Of a stretch of DNA of 64,000 nt, positions 1 through 29,549 are shown piece after piece (position 1 is the stretch's first letter; each line of letters starts with the position of its first letter). The position numbers were made by a program, and so were the translations under genes. The notes under the pieces are model-generated. The model saw nothing but the letters and a program-made list of their open reading frames with translations. It searched no databases and was not told where the DNA came from. The DNA lies in contig CM067446.1 of assembly GCA_034508935.3 (NCBI GenBank), positions 24,842,130 through 24,906,129 on the forward strand, given 5' to 3'. This stretch comes from Berghia stephanieae (lineage: Eukaryota > Mollusca > Gastropoda > Nudibranchia > Aeolidiidae).

Positions 1-810
1 CCCCTCCCCATTCCATTCCATGCCACATGTGATCATGTTGCCAGCAGTGTCAGAATTCCACCTTTATTTGCTTGAGGCAAAGTTGATGGTTATTTTGAGA
101 GGGGATTATCCGGTGGTTAAATTTGATGTTGTGATTGTGGTAAGTGAAATTGTGAATTCCTAGTTTTTGTGTCAAATTCATGTTTTCTAATGTTCTGATT
201 CCGCTTTTGAAATGTAAAGGGTTAGCAGATGTTATCATCATCATCAACTATCCTGCCACTACTACCAACATATCATTGTCATCATCATTGCTACCACCAC
301 TTCTACCATCATCAGCACATCATCAATATTCACTGCCACCACAACTACTACCATCAACACATCATCAATATTCATTACCATCATCAACACATAATCAATA
401 TTCACTACCATCATCAACACATCATCAATATTTACTATCACCAGAACCGTCACCATCATAATTTTTGTTTTGGCATTAATACTGAATACTGAATATTACC
501 GTGGTGATCACAGTGGAAATGGTGGATTTTGTTTTGAATCATTTCTAAGTGGGTAAATTTCACATGCTACAGAGGAATGGTATTAACTGTTTAAGTAAAT
601 ATGCTGATATTGAGCCCGGCTTACAGGGGGAGCATACCCGCAGACTCCTTTAGAAAGCTCAGGTGCTTCATGCTCTCTATCATTATTTATCATCTTACCC
701 CTCAGAAAAATACTAACAATAATAATAAAGACAAGAAATGGGACCATCATAAGGTATTCACTTCAAGCAAGATGACTCCATGCGGATTGCACTGTATTTT
801 CTTTAAATAC
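1..810. other. COPS3 intron 5' to the first visible exon
   Basis: No exon, RNA gene or clear transposon end is visible. Positions 235-460 are a degenerate CAY/CAT trinucleotide array (cat-cat-caa with cac/tac variants) giving low-complexity frames on both strands. The rest is AT-rich unique sequence. It is assigned to a COPS3 intron because the first recognisable COPS3 exon starts downstream and the N-terminal coding part is absent. Confidence 0.5.
235..460. repeat. Degenerate CAT/CAY trinucleotide array
   Basis: Units read cat-cat-caa and cac-aac-tac. An approximate 30-bp higher-order phrase (acatcatcaatattca) recurs several times between 315 and 430. The frames through it encode only H, Y, S and P runs and are not genes. 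Confidence 0.8.
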
Positions 811-1337
811 ATTTAGATTTATTTTACCAAAATTCACTTTGGAGTTGATACAATAGACAATGCTGAGAATTTTGCTCTTTTGGTAAACTCTTTTTGTGAG
901 AAATAATCACATCTTCTCAGGAAGTTTATTATTTTTTAAAGTAACAAAACACTTGAGCTTTTATATAGTCCAATATCCACTAAACAACCCCAAAGCGCTT
1001 TACAACAATGTGTAGTGAGTAAATTTTTATATAAATCAGAGGCTCCAATTAATCTTCTTTCTTTCAGTGTGCCCGTGGATTACACATTTAGATTTATTTT
1101 ACCAAAATTCACTTTGGAGTTGATACAATAGACAATGATGAGAATTTTGCTCTTTTGGTAAACTCTTTGTGAGAAATAATCACATCTCAGGAAGTTTATT
1201 ATTTTTTAAAGTAACAAAACACTTGAGCTTTTATATAGTCCAATATCCACTAAACAACCCCAAAGCGCTTTACAACAATGTGTAGTGAGTAAATTTTTAT
1301 ATAAATCAGAGGCTCTAATTAATCTTCTTTCTTTCAG

Positions 1338-1348
<11 letters not shown>
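811..1348 (+). repeat. ~270-bp tandem duplication including a splice acceptor
   Basis: Copy 1 (811-1085) and copy 2 (1086-1348) are nearly identical. Copy 2 is about 5 bp shorter through two small deletions. Each ends with the polypyrimidine tract, the CAG acceptor and the first 14 bases of a COPS3 exon. The true exon continues only from copy 2 (1338). Copy 1 has a decoy acceptor at 1067. Each copy also carries a CR1/SINE-type end motif (tttatatagtcc ... aaagcgctttaca) at 958-1008 and 1229-1280. Confidence 0.9.
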
Positions 1349-18750
<17,402 letters not shown>

Positions 18751-20223
18751 AGCGCTTCTATTACTGTACATAGTTTACTGTAAATCATGTTGTTTTTTTT
18801 TCCTGTAATGAGCTTAGATAAAAACTTAGTTTAATCAATATTTACTACTTTCTGTCGCAAGCAGAAGTCTATGTTGTAATGGAACTAAAGTGATTTTCAA
18901 AAGTTCCAGTTTCTGAGTGATACAACTTTAAAATATTTTTATAGTTTGATATGTTTTTTGTTTTTTTAAATATGATTTGGGTTCCCCCCCCCCCCCCCCC
19001 CCTCCCTTTTCCACCTCGATTCAAACCTCTTTCGACATATACTCTGCTATTTTAAATATGAAGAGAATGAAAATTTGTTATTCATTAAATATTACTACAC
19101 ACCAAAACAGTTATAGGGATAATTTGGAGGCAAAGGAAATTGATTTTCTGTATAACAATATCAGAGGAGTTGCGCAAACACGTTCACATTCATTTATCCA
19201 TTTTCTCTTTATCAGCTCTTTAAAACATTCAATGCTATGCTCTCTTACTGCACTTTGTGACAACTTAATCCAAGATCGAATTACAGTTTTGAAAAAACGA
19301 TTGTGCGTGACAATTAGGGTTTGATAGTGGATTCTAAAATCTCTAATCATGTCCCCTAGTTACTGCCAAAGTTGGAACCATTTCAATTTGTGTTTTGTTT
19401 GATTTGTTACTGGATCCCAGACAGCACAAGGGTGTTCCATTATAGGTCACATTAATGTTTTGTCACAGTGTGCTTTTATTTCTTTTAGACACGTCTGGAT
19501 GTTTCTGTTCAAAAAAAAAAAAGTTTAATTTGTCTTGTTTGCTACTTTGATGTACATTAACAAGAAGATATTTTTATAATATCAGGAACAATAATGGTCC
19601 CATTGCAGTGCTTACTGATACCAGGTGATAGCTCAGCAATGTATAAGATAAGATAAGATATACTTTATTCATCAAAAAAAAATGGAAATTCGTTTACAGA
19701 CGTGGCATGCTTGAAAATGTATAAACACAAAGTTGAGAATCTGTGGCGACAATGTATACATATATAATATATGCAAATGCACAAAAATGTGAAAATATAC
19801 AACCACGAACCAATAGCAACACTTTATATATTAATTTGATAAATTGAGATAGGCCATACCTCTGGCCTTTAGTATGATGTTGTTCTCTCAATCACTACAC
19901 TTTATAGTCTATTTCTTAAGAAATCAGATATCCATGCGTTGTCCTGTCTTGTATTCCATGGTATTCACATTTCATTGGTACACTTTGTAAAAGGTTTTTT
20001 AAAAATCGAGCAATATGCAGTCATTTGCTCTGTGTTGTCAAGAACATCAGGAAAATCTTGAAATGTGGTTATAAGCTGTACTTTGAAAGACCATCTTTTT
20101 ATGAATCATATGCTTTGCTTTTCTTTACTCATTTTAGCAATTATTTTTGATAACAGTGATATAGAGGATCTGATTTTGTAGGTAACTTTAATAACAGATC
20201 TGTTTATGAAAGAATGAAATAAA
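18751..20223 (+). other. COPS3 3' UTR / downstream flank
   Basis: No coding. The first canonical AATAAA on the plus strand after the stop that I found is at 20218-20223, so the 3' UTR could reach about 20.24 kb, though a shorter one with a variant signal is equally possible. A poly-C run lies at 18984-19002. Confidence 0.3.
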
Positions 20224-21059
20224 GACACACATAGCACATAGATAAAGTCTATCTCACTTTTCTCTCTCTTTCACGTTGTGTCTAGAATTTAAAAAAAAAT
20301 TTTGTTTTTTTTTGTTTTTGGGGGGGGGGGGGGGGGGGGTGTTCCAACTGTTGAACTTGAAAGTTCTAGTTATAAAGCAATAAAAACACTTTTTGTATGT
20401 TGCCCATGTCAAAATGCAGTATTGATTTATTCGTTAAAAATATTGTATAGGGCCGAGGAAAAAATGTACCATTTTGTTCTTTCATTTGTGAATGAGAACA
20501 ACCTATGATCAGTTTCAACTGTTCTCCTTGAAAGAATAAAAGTTATATTTAACTTACTTTTTATTGTTCTTTTTATTTTTATTTTTCTACTCACTCTTCT
20601 TTTACTGGCTTTTTAATGACATGATGAGTGTGGTGAGAGCAACTAGCATTACTTTTTGCCATAAGTCAGGGAGGTTTGCCAAAAGTATTGACTATGACAA
20701 AGTGGATAAGCCCAAGAAAAGAACAAAAGTTTAAATATCCGTTTATCGTTGTGCAAAGCCTGGCGCCTCCTGACTGTAGGAAGCCTCCCATTGATTCAAA
20801 CAACCATACATATTCAAAAACAAAATACCTCTTACAGATAAAAGGCAAAATTTTGTACAGTGTATTTGTTTTCTCGCCCACAGCAAAAGATCCCAAAATG
20901 AATCTGAATGAAGTGGTCTGTTTTATTTTGTTTAAGTTTTAGGCGCTTGCAGTGATTCCAAAACTCCGGATTCACCGGAAAAAAATCCGGTCTGGAGCAA
21001 AAAAATTCCGGGCTCCGGGCAACTTCTGTCAAATTCCGGTGAGTTCAGATTGTTCCAAG
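20224..21059. other. Intergenic, CCGG-rich patch
   Basis: A poly-G run lies at 20320-20339. At 20965-21045 several ccgga/tccgg motifs in alternating orientation suggest the edge of a degenerate DNA element. A similar patch is at 57425-57530. No gene was recognised. Confidence 0.35.
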
Positions 21060-22630
21060 GGTACCCCCACCCTCCCCTCCAACCAGCGCATCATCATCAT
21101 CACTACAACTATCATCATTACATCATCAATACCACTACTACTACAACAACAACCACCACATCATACTACCGCTACTACTTCACCACTCACCACTACATCA
21201 TCATCACTCGCACTACTACTACAACCATCTCTGCCACCACTACCACTACCACGTCATCACTACTACTGCACCACCACCACATCATCATCACTACCATTAC
21301 AACCATCACCACCACCACATCATCACTACCGCTACTACTTCTACTACTACTACAACCACCACCACCACATCATCACCACTAGCACTACTACAACAACCAC
21401 CTCCACCACATCATCATCACTACATTTACTACTACTACTACTACTACTACAATCATCACTACATCATCGCTACCACACCAACACATCATCGTCACTACCA
21501 CTACAACTACAACCACCACCACATCATCACTACCACCACTACTACTACAACCACCACCACCACATCCTCATTACTACCACTTCTACTACAGCCACCACCA
21601 CCCTCATATCATACTACCACCACCACTACTACTACAACCACCACCACCACATCATCATCACTAGCACTACTACAACAACCACCACCACCACATCATCACT
21701 ATATTTACTACTACTACCACCACTACCACATCATCATCACTACCACTTCTACTACAACCACCATCACCCTCATATCATCACTACCACTACTACTACTACT
21801 ACAACCACCACCACCACCACATCATCATCACTAGCACTACTACATCAACCACCACCACCACATCATCACTATATTTACTACAACTACCACATCATCATCA
21901 CTACCACCACTACCACATCATCATCACTACCACTACTACTACAACCACCGCCACCACATCATCATCACTATATTTGCTACTACTACTACTACCACCACTA
22001 CCACATCATCATCACTACCACAACTACCACATCATCATCACTTCAACCACCACCACCACATCATCATCATCACTATATTTGCTACTACTACTACTACCAC
22101 CACTACCACATCATCATCACTACCACTACTACTACAACGACCGCCACCACATGATCACGACCACTATTACTACAACCACCACCAACACATCATCACTACC
22201 ACCACTACGACTAAAACCACCATCACCACATCCTCATCACTACCACTTCTACAACAACCACCACCACCACATCATCAGTACCAATATTACCACGACTACA
22301 ACCACCACCACATCATCATCACTAGCACTACTACTACAATCACCACCACCACTACCACATCATCTCTACCACTACTACTACAACCACCACCACCACATTA
22401 TCATCACTACCACTACTACTAAGCCACCATATCACTACCACTACTACTACTACAACCACATCATCATCCCTAGCACTACTACAACAGCCACCACCACCAC
22501 ATCGTCATCACTACCACGACTGCTACTAACACAATCACCACCACATCATCACTACCATCCTACTACAACAACCACCACCACCACATCATCATCACTACCA
22601 CTACTACTACAATAACAACTATCACATCAT
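21060..22630. repeat. 1.5-kb CAY (CAC/CAT/ACT) compound satellite
   Basis: cat-cat-cat-cac-tac and acc-acc-acc-aca phrases form imperfect higher-order units of very roughly 60-100 bp (ccaccacatcatcatcacta recurs many times). The plus strand is almost free of G. The long T/H/S/P and L frames across it are not genes. Confidence 0.95.
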
Positions 22631-22631
22631 C

Positions 22632-23155
22632 TGGGTGGGGTTCCTACCTCCCATAGTGGGCAGGGAGGTACTTACTGTCTTCTCTCACCATATATATGTT
22701 TTCCAACATGCTTTCTGTCTTTGTCTTGGAATGAGATTACTTGGTTTTGTCCTGCCCCTGGCCGGAGTCCTGACTGGGAGGGAAACAGTCAACTGCATAG
22801 TTATTGTTTTGGGAGATGATATTTTTTTCCTTGTAAATCATCTCTCTGTTATGTATTATTATATTTCTTATTTTCAATGTATAAAGAAAGCATTTGAGTG
22901 CATTCCTCTTTGTTGGATTTTGTGCTTGTGTCCGGATGAGACTTATTATATGTGATCTCAAACTAAGTACATTGATGGTTTTCTCTTGGAATCTGCATCT
23001 GATCCCTATTTGTTCCCAGTTCCCCTTTGTCTTACCTTCTCTTGGGTGCTTTAATTGTAATTCTAGAACTTTTTACTATCCCATTTTCTTCCTTTTTACT
23101 GGTGCTGATATAACCTACATGTGTTGCAAGCGCCGTAAAACCCTTAAAAACATCA
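22632..23155 (+). repeat. R2 repeat, near full length
   Basis: It runs from GGGTGGGGTTCCTACCTCCC to gtgttgcaagcgccgtaaaa. It is flanked on both sides by CAY repeats, so it appears to be inserted in, or to have seeded, the array. It serves as a plus-strand reference for the family. The short frames in it recur because the DNA recurs, not because they are coding. Confidence 0.9.
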
Positions 23156-23525
23156 TCATCACTACCACTACTACAACCACCAACACCACATCATCCTCAA
23201 TACCACCAGTACTGCAATTCATTAGGTTTTGGAACTTTACTTCATTTGAAGTAATGAAACTTTGGGATTGTACTTGGCATTGTGTTAATATTATCATAAA
23301 ATAGTTCTAATCAGTTATGTCATGGTCTCAAGTGAGTAAAGAGCTACTCGACTATGCATAAAACAAAGATATGAAGATAAGGCTCCAGAATTTACCAGTT
23401 ACTTTAAAATGAAGAACAATTAACAATTTGTTTAAGATGAAATAAAAAGAAAGATGAAATTTAATTAAATGAGATGAATAATGATTATGGCCGTTGCAAA
23501 TAGAAAGATTGAGATATTAAGTAAC

Positions 23526-23876
23526 TTATGCCAATATAATATCTGGTTTGTAAGGCTCCACTTCCAAGCAGTTGAGAAGTTTTGAATTATCTATTCCTCC
23601 AACGGCAGGCTCAGGTTTGTAAGGTTCCACTTCCAGGCAGTTGAGAAGGGATGAATTATCTATTCCTCCGACAGCGGGCTCAGGTCTGATCCTTGATCTG
23701 TCGAAGACTGCACTATCAAAGGTAAAAGCTCCGGCGTCTTGATGGTGGAAGTAAAAATATCCACCAAGTACCAAAAGATAAAAATCTTCAAATATATCAA
23801 TGTACGAGGAATGGAGCGGCTGGCCGTCCGGCATAGATTGTAGAGAGAAGTGAGTGTAGAATGTTAGACCTATCAC
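23526..23876 (-). CDS. Unidentified ORF with duplicated 23-residue unit
   Basis: A 116-codon minus frame with an internal ATG (MPDGQPLHSSYIDIFEDFY). Middle region: LGGYFYFHHQDAGAFTFDSA and VFDRSRIRPEPAVGG. The end is a tandem repeat of 23 residues (PEPAVGGIDNSSLLNCLEVE, PYK) occurring twice. Between the two 69-bp units most base changes fall at third positions and are silent, with an SSL to SKL change. Part of the frame (YIDIFEDFY to PAVGGI) recurs inverted at 24558-24700 with about 96% identity. I do not recognise the family. It could be an exon or frame of an undescribed repeat; no splice context or promoter was found. Confidence 0.4.
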   Translation of the reverse strand: MIGLTFYTHFSLQSMPDGQPLHSSYIDIFEDFYLLVLGGYFYFHHQDAGAFTFDSAVFDRSRIRPEPAVGGIDNSSLLNCLEVEPYKPEPAVGGIDNSKLLNCLEVEPYKPDIILA

Positions 23877-24301
23877 TATCAGCTTTTATAATAAGTGGCT
23901 ACGTGACAGAATGTAGAACGAAAAGTATTCACTTATTAGAAATTAATTCGAGGGAAGGTTATAAAAGGAAAGATGATCTAATATTAGAAGGTAAAGTTTT
24001 TCTAAGCCTACCAAAATAAAACTGGAGTGAGATGAATTCAGCCCTTACTAAAATAAAAATTTAATAAGATAATTGTGAACAATCTTTACTGTGACAAGTT
24101 ATCTATTGAGAATTATACAATATATTAAACACAATGCCAAATACCATCCCAATTCCCTTTTCTTGTGTGCAGAAATTCCTCTTTCGGCATTGAAAATCCT
24201 CAGAGTGGCGTTTGAAATTCCTGTGAGGAGCCAAATTTAAAGTTGGCATCTCTGCGCTTGCAACACTTTTAGGTCTATTCAGCACCCGTAAAAAAATTCT
24301 A

Positions 24302-24385
24302 GGTCAAAGTTAGTGATGATAATTTGTCAAAAAGGAGGAAAATGTATCGGTCCACTGGGCAAACTCAAGCCGAAATGCAAAAATT
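24302..24385. repeat. Short dispersed repeat R7
   Basis: agtgatgataatttgtcaaa then aaggaggaaaatgtat recurs at 63900-63960, with a rearranged trace near 39345 on the opposite strand. Unclassified. Confidence 0.6.
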
Positions 24386-24557
24386 ACATATACAATATGA
24401 TAGTTATGTAACATTATATTATATACTTCTTTTGTAAATATTTAATGAATTGTCCTTACCCGAAAATAATTTTTAAGGCCCACAATATTTATCATACTGC
24501 TATCTACAACAAATAGATGATAATTTTTTGGCCCAAAGGCTTTCTAGCCTCATACAT

Positions 24558-24702
24558 CGATTTATTTGAAGATTTTTATCTTTTGGTACTTTGTGGATAT
24601 TTTTATTTCCACTATCAAGACGCCGGAGCTTTTACCTTTGATAGTGCAGTCTTCGACAGATCAAGGATCAGACCTGAGCCCGCTGTCGGAGGAATAGTTT
24701 TT
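24558..24702 (+). repeat. Inverted arm homologous to 23688-23830
   Basis: A plus-strand copy of the central part of the minus-strand ORF (IDLFEDFYLLVLCGYFYF, then DAGAFTFDSAVFDRSRIRPE). The two arms face each other across about 730 bp. The frame continues a short way past the homology into unrelated codons (stop at 24766-24768). Confidence 0.85.
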
Positions 24703-24779
24703 ACTTTACAAAACACACTACTATACCTGCAACCTGGTGGTTATGATGTTTATAAATTAGACTCATGAATATCTAACAG

Positions 24780-25894
24780 CTTGCAAAACATAGTCTATCC
24801 AAAGAAAGGAAAAATAGCAAATTAGATATAATTTGAACAATTTGCCTTCCGAGTTGATCACCACCATTGCTTATAGTAATATTTAACTTTCTTATGGCAA
24901 GATCTCTTCTAAAAACATAACATGAAGATAGAAGAGTGGTTGAGAGATAAATATGAGTTGGGAGAGAGAGAGAGAGAGAGAGAGGGAGTGAGTGAGTGAG
25001 AGTTATAATTGATTTTCAATTATTTTTTTTTTCCAATCCCTACCCAAAATCTATTCATCCAAGGGCACCATTGGCCTTGTGTCACTTTTGACATCAGGTG
25101 CCACCTTGTCTAGGATGACGTCATAAAAATACGAGTGTCACCAAACTTCATGCAACTGAGCACAGGTGTCAAAATTTGACACAAAACATGATGGTGATTT
25201 TTTTCATAGATTTACCTAAATACCGTGGAGCCACCCGAGTGCTTTTCATAGAAAAATGTTTGACACTGCAAAAACAGCGGAACATTTCAAAGAAAATCCC
25301 GGAATTCTGTGGATCCGCAGATTACCATCACTGAGATATATACATTTTATCTCCTCCCTTAACATTTGTTGTCCTCAACGTTTGGTCACATGCCTAACGC
25401 ACGGGCCTTGGTTTGAGTGGATTTCATATCTCAGTCCCTGTTTAGTCTTGTTAGCGTGTGGACGTGTGTCTGGGGATGGAGATGACCAATTGGTTCCCAT
25501 TGTATTAAAATGTAATTTAGTGTTTATTTGTAAGTATGTCGTCAGGTAGTGTAAGTACAGTATTCATCGCCTTTCTGCATGGTGCTTGGGAGAGATGAAA
25601 AGCTGACCATGCAGTGATCTGATATGTGATGGGAGACAATCCTTATGCATAAACATGATGCTTTGATTCAAGAGAAGGTATGACACAAAAGTTGTAACAA
25701 ACATTTATAACAAAACAATACAGTAGTCATCGCTTTTCTGCATGCATCGCATTATTAAATCTACACACTATTCCTGGGTCATCACCAGATAACCGCACAC
25801 TGCACGCTCTGGTTCACTTCAATCTCTTCTACTTTTCCCATCCGATATTTTTACAACCAGTGTAAATCATGACAATGGAAACGCACTTTCAGTG
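24780..25894. other. Intergenic, no recognised gene
   Basis: (AG)n at 24962-24984. A short phrase with catcgcctttctgcatg at about 25560 recurs about 170 bp downstream. Nothing coding was recognised. Confidence 0.4.
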
Positions 25895-26100
25895 TATAAC
25901 CGAGAAATGATTTACAAGGAAAAAAAAATATCATCTCCCAAAACTCTAAACATTGGACTGTTTCCCTCCCAGCCAGGGCCTGGACAAAAACCAAGTAATC
26001 TCATTCCAAGATAAAGATAGAAAGCATGTTGATATAAGAACACAGTATGTACCTCCCTGCCCACTATGGGAAGTCAGGAACCCCACCCAGTGAAAGGAAG
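25895..26100 (-). repeat. R2 repeat, 5' portion only
   Basis: A minus-orientation copy from the 5' end (cccacccagtg at 26098) through tttccctcccagccagggcc to atgatttacaagg. The 3' half is absent. The adjoining minus-strand frame at 25946-26380 runs from unique sequence into R2 and is not supported as a gene. Confidence 0.85.
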
Positions 26101-26949
26101 ATTTGAAGGATGTGTATCTACTAGATAATCCAGTGCTTGACACGAGAAGCTGCATATCTTCGCTCCTGTTTGTTTGTGTTAAATTTTTAAGCTGATTCTT
26201 TCGTTTATTTGGATTAATTCTTATAAAAGAAGAAGAAGAGGTGGTGCAGTCGTGTGTGAAAGTGTGAAGGAGGAAAGAGAGAAAAATTAAAATAATCACG
26301 GTCGTGAGGAAAGTATACTTCTGCTGACAGCTTTCGAAGTATATACATTTCGAATTATTTTTTTCCGATCGAAATTTCATTTAAACTAAAACAAAGAACC
26401 CATAAGAAGGAGAAATGCATGGTGTCAGTAGCAAAATGGCCCAGTCCGACACACTCTGTGCATGCTAGTTATTTACTGACTAGGTGTGTGTTAGACGACT
26501 TGCGCAATCCTCTCTCACAGTAGGCAGGCAGTGAATACATCCACGTCTCGCGGAGCGTGTAGGTGGCATGATAATATAGCTGACTAATAGACGGTCTAGT
26601 TTTGTTATGTCTTTGATGTGACAAATAAAAAGTTTTTTGTTTGTTTTTTTTTAAGTCGGCGGTCGAAACGGAATAAAATCTGATTTTTTCGAGGAACGAA
26701 ATAAAACTCTTTTATTTTCTTTTTTGTTGGTTCTGTTTTTTGATGTTACAAATTTTATTTTTACTATTTATTTTTTTATTAGCATTTAACAGAATATATA
26801 GAGCAAAATCGTACTGTCGGAAATCCGACAATAGTCGGAAGATTTACAGGCCTGAAATTAATAGCAGCTATCGAGACCCTACACAGCAATTTCACGAGGG
26901 TGCTTACTTATTTGACGTCCTTGTCAGTGCTGAGGAGAGGGTCCATATA
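26101..26949. other. Intergenic, no recognised gene
   Basis: Mixed unique sequence with a somewhat CpG-richer stretch at 26430-26600. Frames are short and unremarkable. Confidence 0.4.
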
Positions 26950-27345
26950 TATGTCATCTGCATTTTTTGTGGCCGCAAATATCAGGGCGATCCGCATTGG
27001 CAAATTTCCCAAAATTGGCAAATCGTGTCAAATTTTGGGAAAAAAACGAAAAAAAAAAGGTGCGAAACTTGAGAAATGTTGCAGCTTTGCCTGGGCCCAA
27101 ACCAAGGGAAGCTACTCTCTACGGATAATGATTCTTTAAAATCTTTGTAACAACGCTATTCACAGTCATTTCATTTCTCAAGTCAATAAATTGTCTTTTA
27201 TATATATTTTTTTCTGTATCGCGTGTTAATTTTTACTGAAACGCTCGGCAAATTTATTGGCAAATTTTGGGGGTTTTTTTAGGCAAATTTTAGGTCCCAA
27301 TTTGGCAAAAAATACAGATGACAGATATATAAATATTCTTTCTTC
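26950..27345. mobile_element. Candidate foldback MITE
   Basis: Left GTCATCTGCATTTTTTG (26960) and right caaaaaatacagatgac (27305-27325) are inverted. The interior holds repeated ggcaaatt and ccaaaattggcaaat motifs on both sides. AT-rich flanks (tatatat/agatatata) prevent a firm target duplication call. Confidence 0.5.
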
Positions 27346-27559
27346 AGAGACAGACCACAATAAGAGACTTATATTAAAGTCAAATAAACTGAACCATAAT
27401 AAATTTCAAAACTGGCCCTTTTAAAGGCCACCAAATCATCAAGATCGACTTCCCTTGTTATTATCTCGGCTTTTCTCATTTGCTTCCCTTTCAATTTTTG
27501 GAATGACTGATATATTGACATCACACTTAAATCGACATTTTATCACGGTCCCAACGATG

Positions 27560-28240
27560 TCGATATCCGTTCTCATTCTCGACTATATGTTCTAATCAAT
27601 AACTGTGGCAGCACACAATAAACAGAGGGGGGAGGGGAAAGAGAGAAGAATTGCAAAGATTTAAAAAGTATATCCCACTGTTTCCTTCTCAGCCAAAGAC
27701 TCAGGCCTGTACAAAACCAAGTAATCTCATTTCAAAACAAACACAGAAAGCAACCTTGAAAAGAGAAACAAATATAGGGTGATAGTGCAGACACAGCAAC
27801 CTGCAATTAAAAAACTTATCTTCGGATTGACAGAAATCTAAAGTGTTTTCTTCATTTTCAGCAAAGAAATATGGTTAATATTGTTTTGACCAATGATGTC
27901 GATATATATTCGTTCTCCACTGTATATTCAAATCAAAAACTATGGCGGCACACAATGTACAGAGAGAGAGAGAGAGAGGAGGGGGGGGGAAGAGAGATGA
28001 ATTGCAAAGATTAAAAAAGTATATCCCACTGTTTCTCTCTCAGCCAAAGACTCAGGCCTCTACAAAACCAAGTAATCTCATTCCAAAACAAACACAGAAA
28101 GCAACCTTGAAAAGAGGAACAAATATAGGGCGGTAGCGCAGATAGAGCAACCTGCAATTAAAAAACTTATCTTTGGATTGACAGAAGTCTAAATGTTTCC
28201 TTCATTTTTAGCAAAGAATGATAGATAATATTGTTTTGAT
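27560..28240. repeat. ~335-bp tandem duplication containing R2 5' fragments
   Basis: Unit 1 (about 27560-27897) and unit 2 (about 27898-28240) share gatgtcgatat, a (GA)n/G-rich tract, a diverged minus-strand R2 5' segment (27670-27790 and 28020-28140) and cctgcaattaaaaaacttat. The R2 fragment was there before the duplication. Confidence 0.85.
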
Positions 28241-28566
28241 ATAAATGTTATTCAACAAAAACTTTTGCAAGCTGGCGATGAAATAAATGAACATATGACG
28301 TATTGATGTTATAACTTTTTTATTATTGGCTGAAGAAGGGTTTTGAGTAAATTCTTTATATAGCTCAGCCATGCTTAAAGGGGGGACTTTTTTAATCAAT
28401 AAGATGTGGCCTTCATGAATTAAACACCCCTTGTGATTTCTGTAAATCAAAGTTTGGTTTTAAACAAACTTACAAACCTCTCCATGTGGAATTGTTACAC
28501 AGGGGGGAAATATCAACTCTCAACACAACACTCTTAAACTGCCTCTCTCATTCTCATATTAACTCA

Positions 28567-28655
28567 CTGACTGCCGAGGTTTTCAGAATTGCAAAGCCGC
28601 TGACTGCCAAGGTTTTCAGAATTGCAAAGCCGCTGACTACCGAGGTTTATGCATG
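28567..28655 (+). repeat. 33-bp tandem repeat, ~2.5 copies
   Basis: The unit starts ctgactgccgaggttttcag and ends aattgcaaagccg. Two whole units and a partial third differ by only a few bases. Confidence 0.9.
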
Positions 28656-28699
28656 TTTTTTAAAAATTCACCATTGAGCTTTGAGCTTAAAAAAAACCC

Positions 28700-28765
28700 A
28701 AAAAAACTTTAGCTTTTATAAAGTGCAATATCCCAACCAAAATAAGTACTAAATCGCTGTACATA
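28700..28765 (+). repeat. CR1/SINE-type end motif, diverged
   Basis: agcttttataaagtgcaata ... aaatcgctgtacataaaa. Same terminal motif as at 958 and 43990. Confidence 0.45.
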
Positions 28766-28789
28766 AAATGCAAAGAAACATTATCATTG

Positions 28790-29160
28790 ATTCAAATTTT
28801 CAAAGCAAGATGTAGACTATAACTTGGACATATTTTAAGGAGAGACAGAAATATTCCAGCTAATAAGGCAAATGTGTTATTCTTTGCACCAAGCAGACAT
28901 AACAAACACAAAGGCAGACCCACAACAAGCATATACTCTACGATAAATAAAAACCTCAAGCACCTCGATGACACACAAGAACTGAGATGTGAAAAGGATT
29001 TAGAATACCCCAGATCCATCGCAGCAGACCATCATCAGTGGAAAGAATTCACTCAACAAATCCGAGAAGCTGCCAAAGCGTCCCAGTCCGAAGATTAGGA
29101 GGCGATCGGCTATAAGTCAATATCCACCAAACATGCTCAAAGTGCTTTACAAGATAAGAC
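28790..29160 (+). mobile_element. LINE 3' end, RTE-like C-terminus
   Basis: A plus frame (stop at 29098) contains RHNKHKGRPTTSIYSTINK and DHHQWKEFTQQIREAAKASQ. This corresponds to the basic GRP...W C-terminal tail seen in RTE-like LINE proteins and at 15960-16100. The tail is followed by the CR1/SINE-type end motif (29115-29155). Confidence 0.6.
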
Positions 29161-29549
29161 ACTACCAGCAGCCACAATAAACTGGCCACATTAAGTATAC
29201 TGTACTATGTTTTTGTTTTTAAGGGATTTACAGTGCTTGCAATACATTAAGTTAAGGTCATATCAGCGCCAGTAAAAAGGAAGAAAATGGGAAAGTAAAA
29301 AGTTCTAGAATTGCAAATAAAGCACTCAAGAAAAGGGAAGACAAAGGGGAATTGATTCAAATAAGTTCCAAGAGCACACTATCAAAAGTACAGTGGAACC
29401 TCCCGATAACGACATGCCACGGGACCGAGTTTTTATGTCGTTATCCGGAGGTGTCGTTATTTAGAGGTTTCCAAGATGGCGGACAAAGTGGGCGTGGTAA
29501 GGCCCGCGGGACCAGGTTTTATTAACATTGACAAAACAAACAAAACATT

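Noticed and set aside
20952-22615. Long open frames (400 and 213 codons) of T, H, S, Y and P
   Set aside because: They are translations of the CAY array and track its repeats; no start context, no homology, no non-repeat domain.
25946-26380. 144-codon minus-strand frame
   Set aside because: Its C-terminal third is an R2 copy and the rest is unique sequence without recognisable features.
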